A stretch of 64,000 nucleotides of DNA from Oxalobacter sp. (GTDB taxonomy: Bacteria; Pseudomonadota; Gammaproteobacteria; Burkholderiales; Burkholderiaceae_D): NCBI GenBank assembly GCA_003605115.1, contig QZKY01000006.1, forward strand, positions 35,592 through 99,591. The letters run 5' to 3'. The translations under genes and the position numbers were made by a program. Positions 30,781-39,456 of this stretch are shown piece by piece. The notes under the pieces were generated by a model. It was given only the letters and a program-made list of their open reading frames with translations. It was not told where the DNA came from and did not search any database. Within the stretch, counting starts at the first letter, position 1; each line of letters begins with the position of its first letter.

Positions 30781-31452
30781 ATGACTACGTACCGCATTGC
30801 TCCCAGTATTTTGTCCGCCGACTTCGCCCGCTTGGGTGAAGAAGTGAAAAACGTCGTTGCCGCAGGCGCCGACATCATACACTTCGACGTGATGGATAAC
30901 CACTATGTTCCGAACCTCACGGTGGGACCGCTTGTCTGTCAGGCGATTCGCCCGCACGTGCAAGTACCGATTGACGTGCATTTGATGATCAAGCCCGTGG
31001 ATCGCATCATTCCTGATTTTGCGAAGGCGGGTGCCAACATCATTACTTTCCACCCGGAAGCCTCCGAACACATTGATCGCACCTTGCAATTGATTCGCGA
31101 TCAAGGCTGCAAGGCAGGACTGGTGTTTAATCCTGCGACGCCGCTCCATTATCTGAAACATGTGATGGACAAAATCGACATCATCCTGATTATGTCGGTT
31201 AATCCCGGTTTTGGCGGGCAGTCCTTCATTTCGGAAGCGCTGAAAAAACTGGCGGAAGCGCGGAAGATGATTGACGCATCGGGACGCGACATCATGCTCG
31301 AAGTGGATGGTGGGGTGAACATCGATAACATTGCTGCCATCGCGCAAGCTGGTGCCGATACGTTTGTGGCGGGGTCTGCCATTTTTAGCAAGCCAGATTA
31401 CAAAGCCGTGATCAGCGCCATGCGGAATCAATTGGCCTCGGTTTCAAAATAA
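30781..31452 (+). CDS. rpe: Ribulose-phosphate 3-epimerase
   Basis: TIM-barrel enzyme of the pentose phosphate pathway, 223 aa. Metal and catalytic regions are [71 protein letters not shown] and [12 protein letters not shown]. First gene of the plus-strand run rpe-gph-trpE, a conserved order in many proteobacteria. Confidence 0.97.
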   Translation: MTTYRIAPSILSADFARLGEEVKNVVAAGADIIHFDVMDNHYVPNLTVGPLVCQAIRPHVQVPIDVHLMIKPVDRIIPDFAKAGANIITFHPEASEHIDRTLQLIRDQGCKAGLVFNPATPLHYLKHVMDKIDIILIMSVNPGFGGQSFISEALKKLAEARKMIDASGRDIMLEVDGGVNIDNIAAIAQAGADTFVAGSAIFSKPDYKAVISAMRNQLASVSK

Positions 31453-31478
31453 GGTGGCAGAGAAGGCGGCAGCAAAAA

Positions 31479-32168
31479 ATGAATCCGCAGCAAGCAGTAA
31501 AACTGAGCGGCATACGTGCCGCGATCATCGATCTGGATGGCACGATGGTGGATACCGCGCTGGATTTTCATGCGGCGGTTAACCGGATGCGCGAAGAATT
31601 GTCGCTTGCACCGCAAGACATCGAACTGATCCGCACGTTTGTCGGGAAAGGTTTTGTGCATCTTGTGCGCAGTTCACTCGGTGTGGATTTGAGTGAGGCG
31701 GCGCTTGAGCGAATTTTCCCGAAAGCACGCGACTCTTTTTTGCGTCACTACGAAACGGTGAACGGCGAGTGGAGCAGATTGTACCCAGAGGTCATGCAAG
31801 GTCTGGAAGCGATGCGCGAAAAGGGACTCAAGCTCGCCTGCGTGACCAACAAGCAGGCGGTATTTGCTTTGCCGCTCCTGGAAAAAATGGGTGTGCACAC
31901 GATGTTCGATGTCATTTATCCCGGCGATGCCCTGCCACAGAAAAAACCGGACCCCATGCCCATGCTGGCCGTGTTTGAGCGGTTTGGGCTGCAGCCTAGG
32001 GAAGTGGTGGCGATTGGCGATTCCATTAACGATTCGGAAGCCGCCCGTGCGGCGGGCTGTTGGGTTCTGGCCGTGTCTTATGGGTACAACCACGGTCGGC
32101 CTGTACAGGAAGTGGAATCCGATGGTATAGTTCATTCGCTGATGGAAGCGGCCAATTATTTGGCATGA
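31479..32168 (+). CDS. gph: Phosphoglycolate phosphatase
   Basis: HAD-superfamily phosphatase of 229 aa that removes 2-phosphoglycolate. Motif I is IIDLDGTMVDTALDFHAAV, motif II lies near KLACVTNKQAVFALPLLEKM, motif III has KKPDPMPML, and motif IV is AIGDSINDSEAARAAGC. It starts 26 bp after rpe. Confidence 0.95.
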   Translation: MNPQQAVKLSGIRAAIIDLDGTMVDTALDFHAAVNRMREELSLAPQDIELIRTFVGKGFVHLVRSSLGVDLSEAALERIFPKARDSFLRHYETVNGEWSRLYPEVMQGLEAMREKGLKLACVTNKQAVFALPLLEKMGVHTMFDVIYPGDALPQKKPDPMPMLAVFERFGLQPREVVAIGDSINDSEAARAAGCWVLAVSYGYNHGRPVQEVESDGIVHSLMEAANYLA

Positions 32169-32209
32169 AGCTTGTCCTGATTAAAACAAACCATTCAATT
32201 TGCATCAAC

Positions 32210-32305
32210 ATGTCTCTCAATCAAAAACTCATCGTCGTGGAAAAAGACGGGCTTGAGGCCTGGCCTTGGCGACGCTGGCAATCCTGGTCTGGCTTGAATA
32301 GCTGA
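32210..32305 (+). CDS. trpL: trp leader peptide
   Basis: 31-codon open frame just before trpE, starting MSLNQKLIVV and containing AWPWRRWQSW, which places four Trp codons within ten codons. It ends TGA at 32303-32305. Such a run of Trp codons followed by a terminator hairpin is the classic arrangement for ribosome-mediated attenuation. A start-site Shine-Dalgarno is weak, but the peptide composition and position carry the call. Confidence 0.88.
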   Translation: MSLNQKLIVVEKDGLEAWPWRRWQSWSGLNS

Positions 32306-32310
32306 CCCAA

Positions 32311-32348
32311 TGATTGGCTGCCTACTGCATCAAGTTGGCAAGTTTTTT
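32311..32348 (+). promoter_or_regulatory. trpE attenuator terminator
   Basis: TGCC-T-ACT (32319-32326) pairs with AGT-T-GGCA (32333-32340), leaving one internal mismatch. Two bases later comes TTTTTT at 32343-32348. It lies 14 bp after the leader stop. Upstream GGCA within the Trp-codon segment (32277-32280) could pair with the same TGCC as an antiterminator, though I have not folded the whole leader. Confidence 0.75.
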
Positions 32349-32389
32349 GAACACGTCGCCGCGCCTTTTCTAGCGGCATGGAGAGCAAC

Positions 32390-33886
32390 ATGACAGAACT
32401 CGAATTCAAATCCCTCGTCTCACAAGGCTATAACCGCATTCCCATCATCGCGGAAGCGTTTGCCGATCTCGAAACACCGCTGTCGCTTTATTTGAAACTG
32501 ACGCAGCAAGACAGCCACGGCAAAAACTCTTTCCTGCTGGAATCCGTCGTTGGCGGCGAACGCTTCGGTCGCTATTCCTTTATCGGTTTGCCAGCCACGA
32601 CACTGCTGCGTTCACACGGCATGCGCACCGAAGTCGTGAAAAACGATCAGGTTGTTGAATTGGATGAAGGCAATCCACTCGATTTCATTCCGCGCTATCA
32701 ATCGCGTTTCAAGGTAGCCCTGACGCCGGGGCTACCGCGTTTTTGCGGCGGTTTGGCGGGCTATTTCGGTTACGATGCGGTGCGCTACATCGAGCCGCGC
32801 TTGACCAACACGAAACAAATCGACGATCTGGGTTTACCCGATATTCAATTGCTGCTGACGGAAGAGTTGGCGGTGATCGATAATTTGTCCGGCAAGTTGT
32901 ATTTGATTGTGTATGTGGATCCGACTTTGCCAGAAGCTTATTTCCGGGCGCGCCAGCGCATACGGGAATTGCGTAAGTTGTTGGCGAAACCGTTTGTGGC
33001 GCCGCCAGCAGGTGGGAGCGCGCCGACGGAAATCCTGCGCGAGACGCGCAAGGAAGATTTTTTCCAGGCTGTTCACAAGTGCAAGGAATACATCGCGGCG
33101 GGCGATTGCATGCAGGTGGTAATCGGCCAGCGCCTGAAAAAACCCTTCACTGATTCGCCGCTGTCGCTGTATCGCGCCTTGCGTGCCTTGAACCCGTCGC
33201 CGTACATGTTCTTTTACGACTTCGGCGACATGCAGATCGTGGGTTCATCGCCGGAGATTCTGGTGCGCCAAGAGCGAATGGATGATGGACAAAAAGTGAT
33301 TCTGCGTCCCATTGCAGGGACGCGTCCGCGGGGATCGACGCCGGAAAAAGATGCGCAGCTTGCGAAAGAATTGCTCGCCGATCCGAAAGAAATCGCCGAA
33401 CATGTGATGCTCATCGATCTCGCGCGTAACGATGTCGGGCGCATTGCACAAACGGGAACGGTGCAAGTCACCGAGCGCATGATCATTGAAAAGTATTCGC
33501 ATGTGCAGCACATCGTCTCCAACGTCGAGGGAAAATTGAAGGAAGGTTTGTCGAATATGGATGTGCTCCGAGCGACCTTTCCGGCAGGCACGCTCTCCGG
33601 CGCACCCAAAGTGCGAGCCATGGAAATCATTGACGAAGTGGAGCCGACCAAGCGCGGCGTGTATGGCGGCGCCTGCGGCTATCTGTCGTTCAGTGGCGAG
33701 ATGGATGTGGCCATTGCGATTCGCACCGGCATCATCAAGGATGGCATGTTGTACGTTCAGGCGGGTGCGGGCATTGTCGCGGATTCGGTGCCTGAATCCG
33801 AATGGCAGGAAACCGAGAACAAGGCGCGCGCCGTGATGCGTGCGGCGGAGCAGGTTCAGGATGGACTCGATAGAGAAACATTCTGA
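32390..33886 (+). CDS. trpE: Anthranilate synthase component I
   Basis: Chorismate to anthranilate in tryptophan synthesis, 498 aa. The tryptophan feedback site has [20 protein letters not shown]. The chorismate-binding domain includes [49 protein letters not shown] and [20 protein letters not shown]. Start 32390 is preferred over an ATG four codons earlier because GGAGAGCAAC then sits at normal spacing. No trpG, trpD or trpC follows; rsmB overlaps its stop instead. Confidence 0.97.
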   Translation: MTELEFKSLVSQGYNRIPIIAEAFADLETPLSLYLKLTQQDSHGKNSFLLESVVGGERFGRYSFIGLPATTLLRSHGMRTEVVKNDQVVELDEGNPLDFIPRYQSRFKVALTPGLPRFCGGLAGYFGYDAVRYIEPRLTNTKQIDDLGLPDIQLLLTEELAVIDNLSGKLYLIVYVDPTLPEAYFRARQRIRELRKLLAKPFVAPPAGGSAPTEILRETRKEDFFQAVHKCKEYIAAGDCMQVVIGQRLKKPFTDSPLSLYRALRALNPSPYMFFYDFGDMQIVGSSPEILVRQERMDDGQKVILRPIAGTRPRGSTPEKDAQLAKELLADPKEIAEHVMLIDLARNDVGRIAQTGTVQVTERMIIEKYSHVQHIVSNVEGKLKEGLSNMDVLRATFPAGTLSGAPKVRAMEIIDEVEPTKRGVYGGACGYLSFSGEMDVAIAIRTGIIKDGMLYVQAGAGIVADSVPESEWQETENKARAVMRAAEQVQDGLDRETF

Positions 33887-35313
33887 TGGATAAGCGCCCG
33901 CTCATTACGGTAAAAAAGAAGGCTTCCAAAGAAAAAGTTTTCAAAGGCAAGACGCCAAGAGCGGACGCACCGCGTGAACTCAAAGCGGCAACAGCACCCA
34001 CAGCGCAACTTGATCTGAAATCGGATTCGCTCGCTTATGCATTGCTCGGCGCAGCAGATGCCGTGGCGCGCGTCAAGCAAGGCACGGCGTTGCCGGAAGC
34101 ACTGACGCAAGTTTTTTCAAAAGCTGAGATGACTCCGCAAGCACGCGGAGCCATTCAGGATCTTGCTTATCGCACGATGCGTCAGCTCGGTATGGCAGAA
34201 ACGCTGTTGTCGATCTTGGCCAGCAAAGCACCTGAACCCATGCTGCTGCACGGCTTGTTGTGTTGCGCCTTAACTTTGCTGCTGGAGTCAAAAAATGCAG
34301 AAGAAGGCAAGGGCTATGAATCATTCACGGTAGTGGATCAGGCAGTGACGGCGGCGGGTGATCCAAACATCGTACATGCCAAAGGCATGGTGAATGCAGT
34401 GCTGCGCCGTTTCTTGCGTGAACGTGAAAGTTTGATCGGCGAAGCGCAAAAAAATCCGGTGGCGAAGTGGAATTATCCGTTATGGTGGATTGAAGATGTG
34501 CGCGCAGCGTATCCGCGTAACTGGGAGGCGATTCTCGCAGCGGGCAATGCGCCGCCACCACTGACTTTGCGGGTGAATGTTCGCATGACAAGCGTAGCGG
34601 CGTATCTGCAAACGCTGTCGATAAACGGCATGACCGCCACGCAAGTAGGACAGACCGCTGTTCGTTTGCATGATCCGGTGCCGGTCTCGCAGATACCGGG
34701 TTTTTCGGAAGGCTGGGTGTCTGTGCAGGATGCAGCGGCACAATTAGCCGCACCCTTGCTCGATATTCAGGAAGGCATGCGCGTACTGGATGCTTGCGCT
34801 GCGCCTGGCGGAAAAACGGGGCACATTATGGAGGTCGCTCAGGTGGATTTGCTGGCATTGGATGCGGATGCCGCGCGGCTGGAACGCATTGAAGAAAACT
34901 TGCGACGCCTGCAACTCTCTGCGCAAGTGCAGGTTGGCGACGCGACTGATGCGCGTTGGTGGGACAAGCAGCACTTCGACCGTATTTTGGCGGATGTTCC
35001 GTGTACGGCGTCAGGAATTGTCCGACGGCACCCCGACATACGGTGGTTGCGTCGAAAATCAGATATGCACCGACTTGCAACACTTTCGGCGCAAATTCTC
35101 GACAATCTTTGGCAGATGTTGCGCCCTGGTGGTAAATTGCTTTTCGTGACCTGTTCTCTCTGGCCGCAGGAATCTGAGGGTCAGGCGGCGGCATTTGCCG
35201 TTCGACATAATGCCATTCGTTTGGAAGCGCCGGGGCAGTTGTTGCCGGTAGCCGGGATGGATCTGGATCATGATGGTTTGTTTTTTGCACTCTTTCAAAA
35301 ACAGAAGGAGTGA
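33886..35313 (+). CDS. rsmB: 16S rRNA m5C967 methyltransferase RsmB
   Basis: SAM-dependent rRNA methyltransferase of 475 aa. An N-terminal NusB-like domain (about residues 45-190) precedes the catalytic domain. That domain has RVLDACAAPGGKTGHIMEV (SAM site), ADVPCTASGIVRRHPDIRWL and FVTCSLWPQES, the last two holding the two catalytic cysteines. The first 35 residues are an extra Lys-rich stretch. Its ATG overlaps the trpE stop as TGATG, so it is probably coupled to trpE. Confidence 0.95.
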   Translation: MDKRPLITVKKKASKEKVFKGKTPRADAPRELKAATAPTAQLDLKSDSLAYALLGAADAVARVKQGTALPEALTQVFSKAEMTPQARGAIQDLAYRTMRQLGMAETLLSILASKAPEPMLLHGLLCCALTLLLESKNAEEGKGYESFTVVDQAVTAAGDPNIVHAKGMVNAVLRRFLRERESLIGEAQKNPVAKWNYPLWWIEDVRAAYPRNWEAILAAGNAPPPLTLRVNVRMTSVAAYLQTLSINGMTATQVGQTAVRLHDPVPVSQIPGFSEGWVSVQDAAAQLAAPLLDIQEGMRVLDACAAPGGKTGHIMEVAQVDLLALDADAARLERIEENLRRLQLSAQVQVGDATDARWWDKQHFDRILADVPCTASGIVRRHPDIRWLRRKSDMHRLATLSAQILDNLWQMLRPGGKLLFVTCSLWPQESEGQAAAFAVRHNAIRLEAPGQLLPVAGMDLDHDGLFFALFQKQKE

Positions 35314-35339
35314 TAACGTGTTTATTTCTTGTGTGAGCG

Positions 35340-35903
35340 ATGAAGCGATTTTTTTACGTGTTGGCGTGTGGGCTGATTGCATTGTTGGTGCAAGCGCCAT
35401 CCGTGGCTGCACAAAACAGCATTGAAATCGAAACAGCCAGAATTGAGAAAAATCGCGAAGACTACGTGCTTTTTGCCAAGGTGACCTTGAATTTGACGCG
35501 TGGCCTGGAGAATGCCTTGATGAGTGGCGTGCCGATATATTTCACGACGGATGTGGAAATGGCGCGGCCACGCTGGTACTGGTTCAATGAAAAAGCGGCT
35601 GATACCAAGCAAACGGTTCGCATCGCCTACAATGTCCTGACGCGTCAATTCGTAGGGGCGATTGGCGAGGGGTTGCAAAGGAATTTCAGGACGCTGGACG
35701 AGGCCTTGTCCCTGGTGCGGTCGCCACCGCGCTGGGTGGTTGCGGAGAAAAAAGAGTTGAGTGTCGGTCAAACCTACGAGGTGGCGGTACGCGTGAGACT
35801 CGACATTTCACAGTTGCCGAAACCATTCCAGATCAACGCGATCAACAACCGCGATTGGCGGCTTTCATCGGACTGGAAGCGTTTTTCATACACCGCACAA
35901 TAA
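35340..35903 (+). CDS. DUF4390 domain protein, secreted
   Basis: 187 aa. A cleavable signal peptide (VLACGLIALLVQAPSVAAQ) is followed by a DUF4390-type domain with LNLTRGLENALMSGVPIYFT, RPRWYWFNEKAADTKQTVRI and NAINNRDWRLSSDWKRFSY. Function unknown. In betaproteobacteria this gene regularly sits between rsmB and ntrY, as here. Confidence 0.88.
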   Translation: MKRFFYVLACGLIALLVQAPSVAAQNSIEIETARIEKNREDYVLFAKVTLNLTRGLENALMSGVPIYFTTDVEMARPRWYWFNEKAADTKQTVRIAYNVLTRQFVGAIGEGLQRNFRTLDEALSLVRSPPRWVVAEKKELSVGQTYEVAVRVRLDISQLPKPFQINAINNRDWRLSSDWKRFSYTAQ

Positions 35904-35931
35904 AGGCGTCAGAGACGTTCCGACTTCCACC

Positions 35932-36021
35932 ATGTTTGTACTACGCAACGGGCTGCCGCGAAATGTCATGGTGATGCGCAACGGTGATCGCCACGGCATA
36001 TTTTTTGAGGGAGCGCTGTGA
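35932..36021 (+). CDS. Possible 29-codon upstream ORF overlapping ntrY start
   Basis: ATG at 35932 to TGA at 36019-36021. The stop overlaps the GTG start of the histidine kinase gene as GTGA. The peptide begins MFVLRNGLPRNVMVM and has no recognisable domain. It may be a coupling ORF or chance; there is no clear ribosome site before it. Confidence 0.25.
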   Translation: MFVLRNGLPRNVMVMRNGDRHGIFFEGAL

Positions 36022-38294
36022 CACGAATCCTCCGCTACATGCTGGCTGTGGGATGCGGCATTATGGGCATCCTGTTGTTCCTGCTGGCATCGGCTTCCGA
36101 AAATTCGGATTTTCTCGAAGAACATTACCCCTGGCTGCTCGGCTTGAACGTGATTGTTGCGCTGGCTTTGCTGGTGCTGATCCTGGTGATGGTGGTGCGC
36201 TTGTTCCGGCGCTATCGTCGCGGGAAATTCGGTTCGCGTCTCATGGCCAGACTGGTGGTGTTGTTTGGCATGATTGGCATTTTGCCCGGGATTGTGATTT
36301 ACGGCATGTCGATGCAGTTTGTGTCGCGTTCGATTGAATCATGGTTCGACGTGCATGTGGAATCGGCATTGCATGCCGGCGTCAAGCTCGGCCAGGTGGT
36401 GCTCGATTCCGCTTTGGGCGAATTGAATGCCCGCGCACACCACGTTGCGAAAGAATTGGCAGATCTGACACCGGCAGAACAAGTGACCCGACTCAGCAAA
36501 TTGCGCGAGCAGGGCATGCTACAAGAAGCCATGATCGTGACATCCTCGGGACAGGCGCTGGCCAACATCAGCGCGCATGCCGCCGCAAAGCGCACACGAT
36601 TTACGTCAGACATGCCTACGCAGGCCATGCTTTTGCAGGCGCGGCTGACTTCAGGATATTCCGCGATCGAGGGGGGATCTGATCCGGATGGCATGGGGCC
36701 GCAGTCAGCCCCGCCCATTCGCTTGCGGGTGGTGGTGGCGATTCCAGTGGGGAGCGCGGCGCTTTCCATTCAGGGCGAATCGTATTTTCTGCAAATGCTG
36801 CAACCCTTGCCGAAAAATATTGGCAGCCATGCCGAATCGCTGAGCCTTGCATACAGCGAATACAAAACGCGTTCGCTGGGGCGAACCGGTTTGCGCAAGA
36901 TGTATCTGGTGACATTGTCCCTGACGCTTTTGCTGGCGATTTTTGGCGCGATTGCCAGTGCCTTCATGATCGCCAACAATTTGGCGCGCCCCTTGCTGTT
37001 GCTCGCGCAGGGTACCAAGGCGGTTGCCGAAGGCGATCTTTCTCCGCGTCCGATTATTGCCAGTCCGGATGAATTGGGTTTGCTGACGCAATCGTTCAAT
37101 GCGATGACGAAGCAGTTATCGGAGGCGCGCTCAACGACGGAAAGGAGTCGCGCCGAGCTGGAAAACGCCAAAATCTATCTGGAATCCGTGTTGGGGAACA
37201 TGTCCGCAGGTGTCATGGTGCTCGATGCCGAGTTCAAGCTGGTGAGCTGCAACGAATCCGTGGAGCGCATTTTGCAGCATGAAATACAACCCCAGATCGG
37301 TCGATCCTTATCTGAAATCGAAGCGCTAGCACCGTTTGCCACGGCGATTGCCAAGGCGTTTTCCGAGCAAAGCGCGCAAGCGGCTGCCGGTGATGGCAAG
37401 CGCGAATCGCCTTACTGGCAACAGCAGATCGAAATTCCACGTTTGGCGGAAGATCCGGAAGAGGCCAGCCATGTCATTACCTTGTTGGCGCGGGGCTCCA
37501 CACTGCCGGTGCGAAATGGCGTGGGAAGCATTGTTGTGTTCGACGACATTTCAGACGTAATTTCCGCGCAGCGCTCTATTGCCTGGGGTGAAGTGGCGCG
37601 CCGCCTGGCGCATGAAATCAAAAATCCGTTGACGCCCATTCAGCTTGCGGCCGAGCGCCTCCAGATGAAACTGGAAAGCAAGCTGGATCAGCAAGAAGTA
37701 GCGCTGTTGAAAAGGGGTACTGCGACCATTGTGAACCAGGTAGAGTCAATGAAGCGCATGGTGGATGATTTCCGTGATTACGCCAAATTGCCCACGCCGG
37801 TTCTGGAAGCGCTGGATTTGAATGCCCTGATCGAAGAAGTGCTGTATTTGTACACGGGCGGTGAGCGTCATGATGTCATCAGTTGCAGACTGACCCCAAA
37901 TTTGCCCAAGGTGATGGGGGATGCGACGCAATTGCGCCAGATTATCCACAATTTGCTGCAAAACGCACAAGATGCGGTTCGTGATCGCGGGGACGATGCG
38001 CTTGAGCCCAAGATCGAAGTGGTGACCGAGGTCATCGGCTATCAGGACGCAGACGGCAAAAATTGTGAAGCTGTGCGCCTTTCCGTTGCGGATAACGGCC
38101 CCGGGTTTTCTCAACGCATCCTTGCGCGAGCGTTTGAGCCCTATGTCACCTCCAAATCGCGTGGAACGGGTCTGGGGCTGGCCATGGTCAAGAAAATCGT
38201 TGATGAACATGCTGGGCGGATTGATATTCAAAACAGAACAGATGGTTCTGGTGCAAAAGTTTCTATTTTATTGTTAAAGTTGGCCAAAATTTGA
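36018..38294 (+). CDS. NtrY-like sensor histidine kinase
   Basis: 758 aa membrane sensor. Three N-terminal hydrophobic segments (to about residue 105) are followed by a periplasmic region. A fourth segment (TLSLTLLLAIFGAIASAFMI) leads into a HAMP domain (NLARPLLLLAQGTKAVAEGD) and a PAS domain around residue 390. Kinase motifs are H-box RRLAHEIKNPLTPIQLAAER, N-box IIHNLLQNAQDAV, G1 VADNGPGF and G2 SRGTGLGLAMV. The GTG start follows GAGGGAGCGCT. It pairs with the response regulator gene 46 bp downstream. Confidence 0.93.
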   Translation: MTRILRYMLAVGCGIMGILLFLLASASENSDFLEEHYPWLLGLNVIVALALLVLILVMVVRLFRRYRRGKFGSRLMARLVVLFGMIGILPGIVIYGMSMQFVSRSIESWFDVHVESALHAGVKLGQVVLDSALGELNARAHHVAKELADLTPAEQVTRLSKLREQGMLQEAMIVTSSGQALANISAHAAAKRTRFTSDMPTQAMLLQARLTSGYSAIEGGSDPDGMGPQSAPPIRLRVVVAIPVGSAALSIQGESYFLQMLQPLPKNIGSHAESLSLAYSEYKTRSLGRTGLRKMYLVTLSLTLLLAIFGAIASAFMIANNLARPLLLLAQGTKAVAEGDLSPRPIIASPDELGLLTQSFNAMTKQLSEARSTTERSRAELENAKIYLESVLGNMSAGVMVLDAEFKLVSCNESVERILQHEIQPQIGRSLSEIEALAPFATAIAKAFSEQSAQAAAGDGKRESPYWQQQIEIPRLAEDPEEASHVITLLARGSTLPVRNGVGSIVVFDDISDVISAQRSIAWGEVARRLAHEIKNPLTPIQLAAERLQMKLESKLDQQEVALLKRGTATIVNQVESMKRMVDDFRDYAKLPTPVLEALDLNALIEEVLYLYTGGERHDVISCRLTPNLPKVMGDATQLRQIIHNLLQNAQDAVRDRGDDALEPKIEVVTEVIGYQDADGKNCEAVRLSVADNGPGFSQRILARAFEPYVTSKSRGTGLGLAMVKKIVDEHAGRIDIQNRTDGSGAKVSILLLKLAKI

Positions 38295-38340
38295 TAGATA
38301 ATGTCGAATGTTGCATCATGATTGTGAGGGGTCGGTAAAG

Positions 38341-39069
38341 ATGGCGAATATCCTCGTAGTAGACGATGAAATAGGCATCCGCGAGTTGCTCTTGGAGATA
38401 TTGAGCGATGAAGGGCACGTAGTTGCTACTGCAGAAAACGCGCGAGAGGCGCGCCGCTTCCGCGCAGAACAGGCTCCGGATCTGGTTTTGCTGGATATCT
38501 GGATGCCCGACACGGACGGGGTCACGCTGCTGAAAGAATGGCAACGCGATGGCCTATTGACGATGCCGGTGATCATGATGTCGGGTCATGCCACCATCGA
38601 CACGGCTGTTGAAGCCACCCGCATCGGCGCACTGAATTTCCTGGAAAAGCCGATTGCCCTGCAAAAATTGCTCAAAGCGGTTCAGCAAGGATTGACGAGG
38701 GGGCTAGATTCCATGCGTCATGCTGCGCCACTTCGCATGATGACGCAAACCCTGGATGAGCGAACAGGGAACCATTCTGTTTCGTCTGCATCGCTCGGAG
38801 CGGTTTCTGCCGGACAGAACGCGCAACAAGTTTCCGGTTTGGCTTCCCAGGCTGCATCGTCGATCCACTCTTTCTCTCTTTCCTTCGATTTACCCTTGCG
38901 CGAGGCGCGCGATGCCTTCGAGCGGGTCTATTTCGAACATCATCTGGCGCGTGAAGGTGGCAGCATGACACGCGTGGCTGAAAAAACGGGTCTGGAACGC
39001 ACCCACCTTTATCGCAAGCTCAAGCAACTGGGCGTTGAACCAGTCAAGGCGACCAGAAAAAGCGAATGA
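38341..39069 (+). CDS. NtrX-like response regulator lacking the AAA+ domain
   Basis: 242 aa. A receiver domain begins ANILVVDDEIGIRELLLEIL; the phosphoacceptor Asp lies in LVLLDIWMPDTDG and the conserved Lys in FLEKPI. A Ser/Ala-rich linker of about 75 residues follows. The protein ends with a Fis-type helix-turn-helix (SMTRVAEKTGLERTHLYRKL). The sigma-54 AAA+ module that lies between these parts in alphaproteobacterial NtrX is missing. Start 38341 follows GGTAAAG. Its stop overlaps the next start as ATGA. Confidence 0.9.
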   Translation: MANILVVDDEIGIRELLLEILSDEGHVVATAENAREARRFRAEQAPDLVLLDIWMPDTDGVTLLKEWQRDGLLTMPVIMMSGHATIDTAVEATRIGALNFLEKPIALQKLLKAVQQGLTRGLDSMRHAAPLRMMTQTLDERTGNHSVSSASLGAVSAGQNAQQVSGLASQAASSIHSFSLSFDLPLREARDAFERVYFEHHLAREGGSMTRVAEKTGLERTHLYRKLKQLGVEPVKATRKSE

Positions 39070-39431
39070 CCGTGGTGACGCGCGTGACTCTCGTTGCGGG
39101 CGGTGATGCCGGCGCACGTGAGCGCGCGATCGCAAACCGTTTGCCCGCATTGGAACAGGCCGGTGCGTCACTGGCGGTCATTCTGGAAGGGGGAAGCGAG
39201 ATAAGCGGCCTCTTCGATTCCGCGATACCCGTCACCCGATTATCACCTGCTTGCCCTTGCTGCGTCGGCAATCTGGCCATGCGCGTGACCTTGAATCGTA
39301 TTTTGCGCAATCCTCCATCACAGCTATTTATCAGCATCGCCCAGGCGGCGCATCTGGAAGCGGTACGTGACGCGTTGATGCAAGCGCCATATGATCAGCA
39401 TTTGACGTTGACTGAAAATCTTATCGTTTAA
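39066..39431 (+). CDS. Small protein with CobW/G3E-like CxCC motif
   Basis: 121 aa. The order of parts recalls the N-terminal half of COG0523 (CobW/G3E) GTPases: a beta-strand then GGDAGARERAIANRLPALEQ where a P-loop would sit, then LSPACPCCVGNLAMRVTLNR matching the CxCC metal motif, then LFISIAQAAHLEAVRDAL. The GxxGxGKT sequence is not present, so nucleotide binding is doubtful. It could be a metal-binding derivative. It is coupled to the response regulator by ATGA. Confidence 0.6.
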   Translation: MTVVTRVTLVAGGDAGARERAIANRLPALEQAGASLAVILEGGSEISGLFDSAIPVTRLSPACPCCVGNLAMRVTLNRILRNPPSQLFISIAQAAHLEAVRDALMQAPYDQHLTLTENLIV

Positions 39432-39456
39432 TTGAGAATCAGAAGAAAGGAAAAGC

